This document shows, one piece after another, positions 10,746 to 21,931 of a DNA stretch of 64,000 nt. The notes beneath the pieces are model-generated. The model saw nothing but the letters and a program-made list of their open reading frames with translations. It made no database searches and was not told the origin of the DNA. Both the position numbers and the translations under genes were made by a program. Origin of the DNA: Cynocephalus volans. Its lineage: Eukaryota; Chordata; Mammalia; Dermoptera; Cynocephalidae. Positions within the stretch are counted from its first letter, which is position 1. Every line of letters begins with the position of its first letter. The DNA lies in the NCBI RefSeq assembly GCF_027409185.1, contig NC_084465.1, positions 27,259,864 to 27,323,863 on the forward strand. The letters are read 5' to 3'.

Positions 10746-13700
10746 AGAGCAGGGCCAGAAAGGATAGGAAGAAGAAAAGTGGGTGGGAGGAAGAGGGAAT
10801 TCCAGGCAGAGAGCCACATACATTTCCTCTCCTCTTTGCTCTATGCTCTTAGCTTCTCCAAGCCCTAATGAGACCCCCAGAGGTCAGTCTTTGAGAAAAG
10901 AAAGTCAAAAGAGATTGAAGCCCAGGCAGGAATAGGCACAGGGCTGATTGGCTGCCTCTGCTGGCAAGCTCCCCTTCAGGCTACAGAACAGGCTTTGGGG
11001 TCACTGTGTGAGCACCTGGAAACCTTCTGCCCACTCCAAAGGTTCTGGCTCTGATGTGTGGCTCAGATATGCAATCTGAGTGCACTGAGCTCTCTATACC
11101 AGAAATAAAACAAAACAAAAAGCACACATACTCCTAAAAAACCCCAGCAGGTTCCATTAGTAAGGAAGTATCAGGTCTCAACTGTGGGTATTACCCTATG
11201 GGCAGTGATGGTCAGATGTGTGGATTGACATTCTGCACTTCAGGGAACGCTGCAACTCGGCACTGTGCCTGGAACACAGTAAGGTGGACCTGTTGGGGTA
11301 TTTTAGGATGGGCAAAGGAGACACCTCCCAAGAGGGCTACTTAGTCTGAGTTTGGGAGAGGTATAGCCAGGCTGTATGATATGAGTTGTGGAATTAGAAT
11401 TTCATATCTATGATGAATAGCACATCCCCCACCTGCTGAAGTTGCTCAGCTGGTCAGCCGGGGGTTGCTTTGCTTGGGATGGACATGAGATTACAAGTGG
11501 AGACTTGAGAGAATTGACATGGGAACCAATGAGAAAGGTGATTCAGAGGCAAGGGTTGTGGGGATGTGGGGGCAGGGGCTAGGATCCCCCACAACCTGTT
11601 GCAAAATACCATCTCCAAACTAAATCATTTGGTGTGCACGTGCGTGCCTATGGCTGTATGGGCCAGGAGAAGGGTGTAGAAGAACATCCTGGCTGTTACC
11701 ACTGCTTACACCGGGGTGGGAATGGACAGGCATGGCAAGGGGCTGGAGCAGGCATCACCATGGGCTTTGCCTGTATACCTTTGTAGTATCTTATTTCATT
11801 TTATTCCATTTATCAACTATTGTGATGGGAAAGATATCAAATGCAGCAGAAAAATCCAATCATTTACTAATCCCTTCTCTTTCTCCCTCCCCACAGTGAT
11901 TTTTTGCTTACAGCCACCGAATCCAGAGAGAAAACCAACCGGCTGCTATAGACAGTACAACCCGAAGGAGGTAAGAACAGGAAGTAACTTATGTTGGGGT
12001 CTCCTATGTGCCAGGTGTCATGCATACATCAGGCACGTATTACGTGTTCATTGCCTCACTGAATTCTCCCAGCATAATGTAGGGGTTATTACTTCATTTC
12101 ACAGATGAAAGATTTTGGCTTAGGGTGGCTGAGTAACTTGGTGAAGTAAGTGGTTAAGGTTAGCATATTAGCTAAGGACCCAGTAGAAAACAGAATTCCC
12201 CTCAAAAGCATTTAGCTAAAGAGAATTTAAAGAAGGGACTATGCACAGATCTGCAGACATGGGTAAGAGAACCAGCAAGGGATGTTGAGGCAACCAGGGA
12301 CTAGCAATAGCAAGAAGCCATTTCCACTTCCTGGGATGAAGTGACGGGGGGACCAAATAGTCTTACTGTGGGACCCAGCGAGAGCAGGAGGCCAAGGAAG
12401 AAATACCCCAACCGTTCTCCTCTCCTGCCCTCCTGTCCCCTGCTGCTGCCTCTCATTGATGGGAAGCCAGAAGGCATGAGAGCCTTCTCTAGCCTTCTCT
12501 CACACATCACTGTAAGGGAACCAGCAGTCTCCATACGAGAGCCATCTGTGCCACCTGAGGCTCAAGACTGGGCTTGAGTCCTTCCTTCCTTCTTTCTCTC
12601 TCTAGCTCAAATATTCCTCTTCTGAAGAGAGAGTTGTTTCTGGTCAGGAAGGCTGCATCTGGTTCCACTGGCTCAGCAGAGAAACAGGCCAGATGTTTAT
12701 TCCAAGCCTGACGTTCTGTGTGCACCCGAGTCCTGTGCTCATACCCTTCCCTCTGCTAAGAGTCCTGTTTCCCAGAAGATCCTGGGCAGATCTCATTCAC
12801 TGCTGTATTGTATCCTTGTATCTCGCACAGTGCCTGGCATGCACAAGAGAGGCCCACAGTGATCAACCTCAGCTGTGGAACTCGAATGCCTTGCCAGGTA
12901 ACACCCTTTCAGGGCCCTAGGCTTTTGTTCCATAGAATGAATTTTCCAGAAGCTTCTTTACCTTCTGTTGCAGTTTGGGCCTTATAGGGAGATGATGATT
13001 ATAATAATAAAAATAATAATATATTGTGGGTGCTTAAAATGTGCCAGGTGCCATAAAAAGCTTTTATGTGCATTACTTCACTGAACACCTTGTGTTGGAC
13101 ACCTCTTGTGCAAATCCTCTCAGCCGCACCTTTCCAGTTATATGCAGAGTTTGCAAGCAGCTCCACACAGAGGCATTCTAACAGTGTCTCGCCTCAGCTG
13201 TGGCTGCAGATCTCTCCCTTCTTGCGGATTTCTCTGATGCATGGCATTGGACATCCTCAGGAACCCACTTAGACACTCACTCATGCATACCTGAGAGTAG
13301 TTAATGCCCTGTGGGGCCACCCTGGACCAATGAAGCACCAATGTCCATGAATAAATGCTTTCACTTTCTGTCCCATTTCCATACGGCTCCCAAGGTCCTG
13401 TAGGAGTGGATGCTCAGATGCCCATAGCAGTGGCCAGTTCCATAGAGCATTCTTGAAAAAAACCAAGCAAAACATAATGTATCCTTGTTTTGGCTCTCCA
13501 TCCTTCCCTACTGCACTCCTCCCACTCCTCATTCCTGCTCCCTGTGATCACGTTCCAAAACAAGCCTGCATGGAAGCCTTTGCCTTCAGCGCTGCTTTCA
13601 GGGAAGCCAGGCGAAGACAATCCTACGACAACTATCACAGAGGTACTCTTATTATCCTCATTCATGGCACAGGGACCTGAGACTTAGAAAGTTTCAATAA

Positions 13701-14240
13701 CTTGCTGAGATCATACAGCAGGTAAAGGGCAGAACCATTAGAATGTACAATATGCTCCTCTCAGGGAGTGGGAGAATGAATTTGCCAGGGAATTGCGTTA
13801 GGATTTCTGGCAGTATGAGTGTCTGCTGAGGTTTGTGGCCACGAATCTAAAGTAAAACCAGTCAGTCAAGTGGGTATGCTAGCCATGGAGAAGGCAGGCG
13901 AGGGCTGGAGAGTGGGGGTTGGGCAGAGCAGGGGACAGACAGATCAGTAAGTAGCGGAGAGTCTTACGACAAAGAATGACAGGAGGCTTTGGCTCCTCGC
14001 GATGATGACACTTCCAAGGGGTGGAATGAAGATGCAAGGCCCAAGCAGCTCCTCATCTTTGATCTAGGAAAGAATGACCTCAAAGTCTGCTGGAGCACGA
14101 GCTTCCTCTTTGACAGGCCACCTAGGGTTGTGGCAAGGATGGGCCTCATGGCCAGAGGGCAGTATGGCTAGGCCTGGGGGTCCCAAGAACCAGGCTTATA
14201 TTCCAGGCTCCCTAGCTTATTCAGAGTGTGACTTTGAGCG
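10746..14240. other. intergenic stretch, mostly unrecognised
   Basis: Contains MIR fragments (about 11995-12150, 13025-13085 and 13635-13740, reverse orientation) and one exon-like segment listed separately (11897-11971). Otherwise no gene could be supported on either strand. The short open frames here lack splice context and conserved motifs. Confidence 0.4.
11897..11971 (+). other. exon-like segment of unknown gene
   Basis: A strong polypyrimidine tract and acceptor (ctttctccctccccacag) precede 75 bases followed by a good donor (gag|gtaaga). One frame is open across the whole segment and continues into the flanks. I recognise neither the peptide nor a partner exon. It may be a non-coding RNA exon or chance. 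Confidence 0.2.
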
Positions 14241-15390
14241 TATACTAAAAATTTTGTGTTGTTCATTTGAAATTCAAATTTAACAGGGCATCTGCGTTTT
14301 TATTTGGTACATCTGGCAGCTCTGACTGTGACACAGTAACACCCCCCAGCAGAGCCACTGCCTCCTCCTCCTGCCAGCTCTCTTCAGGGCCCTGCCACCA
14401 CTGCCTCCGAGTGTCCCAAGCTCAGCCTCAGCCTAGACAACTGCTGTACCAGCCCTCTAGTGGCCTCTCTGCATCTAGCCCACACCAGATGAATATTCCT
14501 AAAACGCCTCTTTGAACACGCCACACTCTGGCTCTTCAGCCTTCAATGACTCCCCATTGCCCACAGAACAAAGTCCAGACTGCAAGGCTGACAGCAGACT
14601 CTCCCCACTGGCCTTCCCACACTGACTTCCTGCAACAACACACCTCTCCCCACCCTGTCCTTGTGCTCAGAGGGCCCTCAAGTATTCCCTCTCCTTCTGG
14701 AATCCCACTTGCCCTTGAAGATCCAGCTCAAAGGACCCATTGTCTGTAAAGCCCACTCTGACTGCCTAGTGTGGGTGGGCTCTCTGTGCCCTCCTGTCCC
14801 CTCCTTGGCAAGGCACATACTGCCTTTTACATCTCCCCTTAATCTGCTCCTTGGATCTTAAATCTTGTGTTGGATTAGCTATAAACTTATCATTTCAACT
14901 AGACTAGAAGCCCCTTGAGGACAGGATAAAGATCATGTGTCTCTTTCTCTTACAGTCTCTCTCTCAGTCCCAGCCAGAGTCGGTGTCTGCTGACTGGTGC
15001 TTGGGTTCTCAACCCCCCTAGCCACTGTCAGAATGAGTGGGCGGGCACCCTCTGGCCATGCCCCCACACTCACACACTCTCAGGGTTCATGGTCTCAGAC
15101 CACGTCTCCGGGTCCCCCAGAAGCTTGCAGGAGATGGGCTGGGGCTGGCAGGAGGCTGACCTGGTTCACAGTGTGGGCAGCATGCTCCTGGCTCAGGGCA
15201 GGGTCCACTTGGGCATGGCTTCTGGGTACAGGTGATGGCCCCTTCCTGTGGGAAGCAGACCAAGGTGGCTGCTGGAGGGCAGGGCCTCAGACTAAGAACC
15301 TCACCCTGGCTGGGACAGGTCAGAGAGCAAGAGGGTGGCTGGGGCAAGGGCAGAAAAGAGACACTCTGCCCCCCCGCCCCTCCCCCCATC
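14241..15390 (-). repeat. left arm of inverted repeat: copy of KCP intron plus exon 5
   Basis: This arm is the reverse complement of 30,915-32,056. From 14,241 to about 15,250 I saw only one base difference by eye (A at about 15,031 against G in the partner). From about 15,250 to 15,390 identity drops to roughly 93%, with a 14-bp gap. At 14,241 homology stops abruptly within 'tatactaaaaattttg'. Contents are an L2 fragment and a complete KCP exon 5 with splice sites. The parent is the KCP gene, where the sequence fits the reading frame, so this arm is the duplicate. Confidence 0.9.
15161..15245 (-). pseudogene. isolated duplicate of KCP exon 5
   Basis: An 85-base copy identical to KCP exon 5 (31,063-31,147), on the opposite strand and with both splice sites preserved. 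It encodes the C-terminal half of a VWC module, ending with the CCPHC signature. No other KCP exon accompanies it, so it cannot make KCP by itself. Its perfect preservation next to less well preserved flanks suggests homogenisation with the functional exon rather than selection. Confidence 0.85.
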
Positions 15391-15559
15391 ATCTCCTGAT
15401 GCTCTTAACCATGTCTCAGGTGTCAGAACACCACAAAAGCAGGGGGATGGGGAAGCTCCAAGCCCAGCCAAGCCATGCAGTAGAGGTGGGGGTGTGGGCG
15501 GCGACGGCGGTAGGGGTTGAGGAGGTGGGAGTGGGAGCAAGGAGTTAGGAGAGGGATCT

Positions 15560-16800
15560 GTCCAATGACCACTTTGCTGCTCCAGGCGGCCCGGGGAGTC
15601 CAGCGGTCCGTCCAGGCCACCGCGCTGTCTGGCGTCTCCCGGAGGCCCCGGGCCGGGTTCAGGGGGCCGGTGGCCGGGGCAGTGCGGGGCCCGGGGCGGT
15701 TCCGCGGGGCGGGGATGCGGAAGTGCCGGGCGGGCGGGCGGAGCGGCGGGAGGCGCAGCTCCAGGACGGCGCAGCTCGCCCCGCCGCCGGCCGGTGCTCC
15801 GGGCGCAGCCCCGCGGGCGCAGCGCACGCAGGTAGGTCCCCGCCGCCGCGCTCTCCTGCCACCCCCTCTCGGGCCTCGACCGTGGCCCGCGCCCAGGGGC
15901 ACCTGCCGGCGACCGGTCCAGCTGCGCTGGCGCCCGAGCTCGGTGGGCGCCTAGAGAAGGTGGCGTCCCGCTGGCCTGCGGCCGCCAAGACACCGCCCAC
16001 GCCCCGAGGCCGAGCGGCGCAGTCCGTCCCCCCGCGGGGCACCAGCGCTGCTGCTTCTGTCCCTCGCGTCGCCTCCGCCGAGGACCGGGAGCGCCAGGGA
16101 GCGCGGCAGGAGCCTGGCCTGGGCCCCCGAGGAGCAAGGCCCGATGCGCCTTTCGGGGCGCTCCCCGTCCCGTTCCGCCGGCCAGACCCCGGCCCCGTGG
16201 GCTGGGAGCGGAGGGTGAAAGCGACCGTCCTCCGGCACCTTCAGGCCAGCGGCGGGAACTCGTGGGAAGAGCTGGGGGAAGGTGTCCGGGAGAGGCGCCG
16301 TCCTCCGACCGTGGCCCGGACACTTGAACGCGACGCTCCCGGCAGCGGAGAATCGGGGTGCAGCGCTTCTCGGGCTGGCTTCTTTGCGTCCTGCCCCCGA
16401 ATTTAGGAACGAAACATGACGAGTGTCAAAGTGGAGGGAAAGTGAGGCTAGTGTGGCCGCGATGCGTGGGGGACGAAGGCGAGGACCTGCACCTTCCCGC
16501 GCCCGCTTGTCACCTGCACTCCGGGAGGGACCAGAGCGGGCCCCCGCGAGCGGGGGTGTGAGTGGGGGACTTTCGTGGCCTCGCTGCCACCCTGGGCACA
16601 GCGAGCGGTGGGGGTGGCGGTAGAGGCACAGGGCGCCAGCAGCCGGAGGAGCAGCGGTTCGGCGGCAGCCCCTAAAGCAGCGCCCGCGGTGGCCCGGCGG
16701 GCTGGCCCAGCAGGCGCGGGCGGGCGGTGTGCGCGGGCGGAGCCGGAGGGGGTGGCCTCCGCGGCCTGGCGTGGCCTGGGCTCCCTGCCGGCCTAGAGCC
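15560..16800. promoter_or_regulatory. CpG island, probable promoter of the IRF5-like transcription unit
   Basis: About 1.2 kb of very GC-rich, CpG-dense sequence with GC-box-like runs (for example 'gggcggttccgcggggcggg') and no TATA box. It lies 5-6 kb upstream of the IRF5-like exon 2 on the plus strand, the place expected for the IRF5 first exon and promoter. It may be a duplicated IRF5 promoter. The link to IRF5 is inferred from position. Long GC-rich open frames on both strands here are artefacts of composition. Confidence 0.6.
15700..15831 (+). other. candidate non-coding first exon
   Basis: Inside the CpG island a strong donor, cgcacgcag|gtaggt, is present at 15,831/15,832. IRF5 is known to start with a non-coding exon spliced to the ATG-bearing exon, whose acceptor here is at 21,921. 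The start at 15,700 is arbitrary because no transcription start can be seen. Confidence 0.35.
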
Positions 16801-18522
16801 TAAGTGACCAGGACCAGAAAGGACGCGGGCTGGGCCGATGGGGGGAGCTGGGGGTCCTGAGCAGGGGGCCTGCGGGCCAGAGGCAAAGTCCCCGCCCTCC
16901 CCTTAGCTGTCGGGCCTGGGGAGTGAGGGTGCTGGGGCTGAGGGGCTCCCACAAGAGTCTAGGGAAACACGGGGAAATCACCCTTCTCACCTAAAGGCCC
17001 TACCTTGGGGTTTCCCCCTGCACCCCGGCCTTCCCCCACCCTGCCCCTGGCAGGAAGCCGAGAGAGCTCGCTCCATCTGGCTCGTGTGGACCTCAGCGGG
17101 GCAGGGCCCGGGGTGTGGTCAGCTCACCTGGAGGGGCGGGGTTAGGGGTCGGGCCCAGGCCAGGAACCTCTTGCCTTCTCCCTGAACTGGGCGTGGGGTT
17201 TGCAGAGAGATGCTGTGGACCCCCAAACCTGGGAGGGGGCAGGGTGCCTGCTGCTCTGTCCTCCACTCCTACCACTATTGAGGGGCTTCCTCCCCTAGCA
17301 GCAAATCAGGGGCTGTCTCCTGGGACTTCAGCAGGGCCCTGGGTGAGCTGCGGGGTCTCCAGCCCCAGCAGGGGCTCCAGGGCTCCCCTCTCGATGCTTC
17401 ACTGCCTGAACCCCTTGTGGGGGTTTCCTCAGGTCCTCAGCACCCCATGGCCCTTTTGACATTTCCATGGAAGCTGCTGGAGGAGCTGTTGGTTTTCCTC
17501 ACTTTCCAAGGCTCACAAACCTAGGCCTGGGGGCTACGTACACTTCACCCCAATCCTGTAGACCCCTGAGAAGCTCAGACACTGAAGTTCAGAATCACGG
17601 GCATAGTGATGGTGTGAATCAAATCCAAGCCCACCTCTGGGCAGGAGGAAGCTTGTGGGGGCAGGATGCGGAGTCTGGTCCTGCTCAGGGTGAGGCCCGT
17701 GTGGACCTGGCCGCAGATGACATCCCCTGAGGCTGAACACCCTTCTGTGACATGGTGACAGACCCTCCCTCAGCTGTGGCTGGGCTTGTCTTGGGAGCCC
17801 CTTTTCAAACACCCTCCTCTTAGGCTACTGCGGCTTTGTGACACCTGCTCTGTCCACCTGACTTAACCAGAATTGCCTGATGCTGGTGACTGTCACCTCT
17901 CAATTTTAGGACCCAGGCCTCAGAGGGTTGCAAATGCAAATAGGGGTGCTCCCCACCAGGCTAAATATACAATGCTGCCAGCAGGCTTGGGGCTGGGGTG
18001 TGGGCTGTGAGGTGGGGAGTTGAGAATTTGGCCTTGGGGACCCATTTGTGAGTTTCCTACATCCCTTCCTTCAGCTCACAGTGAGGTTTCTGAGTTGTCC
18101 CGCTCTGGCCACTTTCATTTCCTCTGGGGCTGGTGGAGGTTGGTGCAGAAAGGGGAACTGAGCCACTGGTCTTCTGAGGCCTGGGGGCAGGGCTGGGAGC
18201 TTGCTCCCCTCCCCTGCCAGCCCCTGTGACAGGGAGGAGCTGGCCTACCCCTTCCCAGGTTCCTGGCACCTGAGCTGTGCACTGCTCTGAGCAGTGGGAA
18301 AGTGGCACTTAGCAGCTGCAACTCAAAAAAGTACTGGGTAGGGAATTTCAGGGGAAACAGGCTCCATCTTGTAAGGCTCATACAGGCTTGGAATGACAGG
18401 GTGGGTCCAGAGCAACCCTTTGTGTATTACTTGCTGAGTGGCAGATTCCCTGTGACCAGTGGGTCCTATGATGGCTCACTCCTTTCAGTCTCTAACCCTG
18501 GGGTCTCAGAGTTAAGAACTGT
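16801..18522. other. intronic/intergenic stretch, nothing recognised
   Basis: Moderately GC-rich sequence between the CpG island and an LTR. No exon, RNA gene or named repeat could be supported. Confidence 0.4.
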
Positions 18523-18930
18523 ATTAGTCCGTTTTATGTTGCTATGACAGAAATACCTGAGACTGGGTAATATATAAGGAAAAGAGGCTTATTTGGCTTA
18601 CGATTCTGGGACAGCTGCATCTGGTATGGGCCTCAGGCTGCTTCTACTCATGGCAGAAAGTGGCTGACAGCTGGCAGGTACAAGCAGATCACATGGCAAG
18701 AGAGGAAGCAAGAGAGAGAGAGGAGGTGTCAGGGTCCTATTGAATAACCAGCTCTCCTGGGAACTAATAGAGCGAGAACTCACTCATTAATTTCCCCTCC
18801 CTCAGGGAGAGCACTAATCCATTCATGAGGGATCCGCCCCCACGACTCAATCAGTTTCCAACACTGCCACATTGGGGATCAAATTTCCACATGAGTTTTG
18901 GAAGGGACAACACATCCAAACTCCATCAAG
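18523..18930 (-). mobile_element. solo LTR, ERVL-MaLR type (MST/MLT1-like, fossil)
   Basis: A complete-looking MaLR long terminal repeat in reverse orientation, standing alone without internal sequence. Diverged. Age is typical of the MST/MLT1 groups. Confidence 0.75.
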
Positions 18931-19833
18931 GACCAAGGGCGTGGGCAAGGAGAGGAGAGAAATTGCCCAGGTACTGAGAGGGTGGTAGAGGGTGATCCAA
19001 GCCAATGCCGTTTTGTGCCCTGCTTGCCATGTTGACTCCTGCTTAACCTCATTCCTTTGCTTCGCTGACCAGTTACACCCTAACCTTTGGGCAAGCTGTA
19101 AAAGAAACCCAGTTTACACAGAGTGAATGATTTATTGCAGCAGGTGGCGTCAGTGGTGCTGGCTCTGAAATCACAAAATCCCCCTACCTCGTGAATTACA
19201 AAGACACCCAGTGTATGATGTTTTACCTTATTTTCTTAAGATGTTTCTTTAAAGTTATTCTTAGTAACAGGGGCTTTTGCTATATAAACATTTTCTAAAC
19301 TGCAGGGTAAGAGAGCTCTCACCTGATACTTCACTGATTCTAGCTTTCCTGTCTGTAAGTCACCCAATTAATAAATATCTCTATTATTGAATGGACCTAC
19401 CTGCTTCTTTCTTTCATCTCAAAGCACCTTCTCAATTTCCAGGGCATTATATTTTAACCCCCTCCTCCCACAAAATACTGTGAGGAGTTTCCCATTCTGG
19501 GTCTGGTGAGGGGCTGGGCAGGTGGAGGGGAGGAGGCAGGGGTCCATGTGGCTGGCTGGCCTGACTCTAGGAAGCCAGAGAGGGTGGCCTGGGGAGGTGG
19601 GGCACACTCCCCAGGGAGGCAGCTAGACCTTCCTCTGTATTTCCTGTAGTGTGTGCAGCACAGGCGCTGACAAAGGTCAGGGGCTTTGTAAGTGCTACGT
19701 GATGCATGTGCAAAGGGAAGTGAATGGGAGGAACAAGACACTGGGACATAGATAATCCTATAACACTAAGATCTGAGTTTGGTGGCCATTGTCCTTGCTG
19801 GACACATTATGAATTGATTAATGAGATTTCTTT
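18931..19833. other. stretch without recognised features
   Basis: Non-coding. Nothing nameable on either strand. Confidence 0.4.
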
Positions 19834-21315
19834 AAAGATGTCCATGTGGACAACTATAAAAAAGCAACTACAGCTAAGCTGGGGCTACTAGAGCTCAGGG
19901 GAAGAGGAAGAGAGACCTACGGAGTTCACGAAGGTGGGAGAAGCCACGATGAGAGAAAGAAAAAACCGCTCCGACCATTTCGAATCCTGGCTGTTTCGAG
20001 GCTGGAGCTGCTGAGTGCACAGAGCAGGAGCTGGCAAAAGCCATAGCTGGGCCCTTTGGATGAAGTTGCTTGGAGGTGGCAGGGGAGAAGAGGGTCTTGG
20101 TGGCCTCCAGGCCAGCAAGACCACTAATAGGGTTTCCGTGGACCCACATAGGAGCGAGGAGCCAGAACAACTAAAAAAAAGGGGCCACTCAGAGGCCAGT
20201 GAGTCATTACAAGGGATCAGTGCATGGCCCATCCCATGGGAAGTGTTCGCAGCACGGGTGGAGACGGACCCACCAGGGGAATGCTGGGGCACAACAAGGA
20301 CAGCTGATCTGCCTGCCAATCAGTGCAGGACCACTCAGTGGAGACTGGTAAGGAATGTAGAACTGCAGGGGGTGCAGTTTGCTGAAAAGACTCAGGCCAG
20401 ACCAGAGTTTCTACACAACCCAGGTGCACTGGATTTCACTAGATCCTGAAGTTCCTATAAAGTCAACTATTAAAACCTGAGCTGTACAAAAGCCTTCCCT
20501 AGGGAATCAGCAGCAAAGCAGCAATTTAGCTCAACCGCAGAGCTCAAGTGCTAGTCCCCACAGGAAGCTCCCCCATATTAGAAGTAAGCAAAGAACAACA
20601 AATTAGTTCTGGTGCAGAGTTTAAGTGCTGGGGGTAGCTAATAATCCAACACAGACCTGGAAGATAAAACGAAATTCCCACAACCAGAGACGAAGTTTGA
20701 TATTAACTAGTAAAGGTCTCATTTCACCAAAGAACACCTGTCACACCTAGAAGGACCAGAAGTCCCCTGGGCTACCAAGCCAGAAAGCGGGGAGGGCCAG
20801 GGCCTCAGCAACGCCCTCTGACACCTGCAACCAGTCCAGAGAGTGGGGGATGAGGGCCTCGGCCACACCCCCCCAACACACAACCACCACAGCAACAACC
20901 ACTGCACCACCACAGGAAGTGCCCTGGGCTCTCCCAAGCTGGGGCAGTGGGGGGCCTCGGCCATGCCACCCCCACACCTGCAACCAGCCCAGTGATGACC
21001 ACTGTGCCACCACATGAAGCACCCCCGCTCTCCCAAGCTGGGGTGGGTGGGGGGTGCTGAGGGCTTTGGCCCCACTCCCGTGACATCTTCACCAAGCCCG
21101 GCAGTAACCAAGGCACCGCTAGAAGCCCGCTGGTCTCCCCTGTGGGAATGAGGGGGGTGCCACAGGCCTCAATCCTGCCCCTCCCCCCTCCTCCTTCTTC
21201 CATCCCATTTCCTTCCCCTTCCTCCTCCCCTCCCTCTCAACTGCTCCACAACAACATCATAGAATATTAAAAAAAATAATATTAATAAAATAAAATAAAA
21301 AAGATGTCCTTGTGG
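19834..21315 (+). mobile_element. composite A-tailed retroposon with GC-rich tandem-unit block
   Basis: A 1.45-kb insertion (19,850-21,299) is bounded by a 16-bp duplication, aaagatgtccatgtgg at 19,834-19,849 and aaagatgtccttgtgg at 21,300-21,315. The left target ttt|aaaga resembles an L1 endonuclease site, and the 3' end is an A-rich tract (about 21,266-21,299). The first 900 bases are non-repetitive and resemble an L1 5' UTR. From about 20,750 to 21,180 come three or four diverged GC-rich units of 100-170 bases, sharing 'ctgggctctcccaagctggg'-like and 'cacctgcaaccagcccag'-like blocks. No transposase or reverse transcriptase frame is visible. It is either a non-autonomous element mobilised by L1 or a detached L1 promoter region. 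Confidence 0.6.
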
Positions 21316-21931
21316 GGGGAAGCTTTCTTCCTGAGGGAAACCGAGGAAGAAAGGAAGCTCTGAGAACTGGTGTGGAAACCCTCCCTCCACTCACAGGCTC
21401 TGCCTTTGTCTAAGGCCAGGTTTCTGGAAGCCGCAGTGGGATTCCTGCTGAGGGACTTGTTGAGGGGGTTGTCAGGGGAAGGAGGGTGAGAAATCAGGGC
21501 AGGGAAAGAGCTGAGCAGGGATGTGGAAAGGAGGCAGGAGACGGGCTTTCGCCTGGTCCCCTGGGCTCACTGGGCACAGTGGTTAGCCCACCTTGGAGCA
21601 AGGGAGCCTGGCTTTGGTCCCCGGGTGGCAGGCAGTCACTGGCTATGGGTTGCCCCCGGCCTGGTAAAGGGCATCAAAGGAAGGTGCCCACAGCAACCTC
21701 TGCTTTGTAAATCTTCCCTTTCCCTCACCCCCAAACTGAAAATTCTGTGACCCTGTGGGCAGAAAGCTGATGGTTGGAAAAGAGCATTGGCCTTGACCAG
21801 GTGGGTGCACTAGAGAGTCTGTCCCTCAGACCCCTGGCTTGCCCCTGAGCGCCCTTGTCCTGCCAGGGCAGCGAGTGCCAGCTGCTCCTGTGCTGATGCT
21901 CCCACCTGGCTTCTCCTGCAGACCCCGTGCC

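Noticed and set aside
1-14240. Search for the rest of IRF5 (association domain exons) on either strand
   Set aside because: No recognisable IRF5 linker or C-terminal peptides. The full gene must lie outside the window.
15301-16323. 340-codon minus-strand open frame in the CpG island
   Set aside because: Composition artefact: Pro/Arg/Gly-rich in all frames, overlapping open frames on both strands, with no motif or splice logic.
20719-21203. Open frames of 130 codons across the tandem units
   Set aside because: They arise from the GC-rich tandem block of the retroposon and are not conserved between units.
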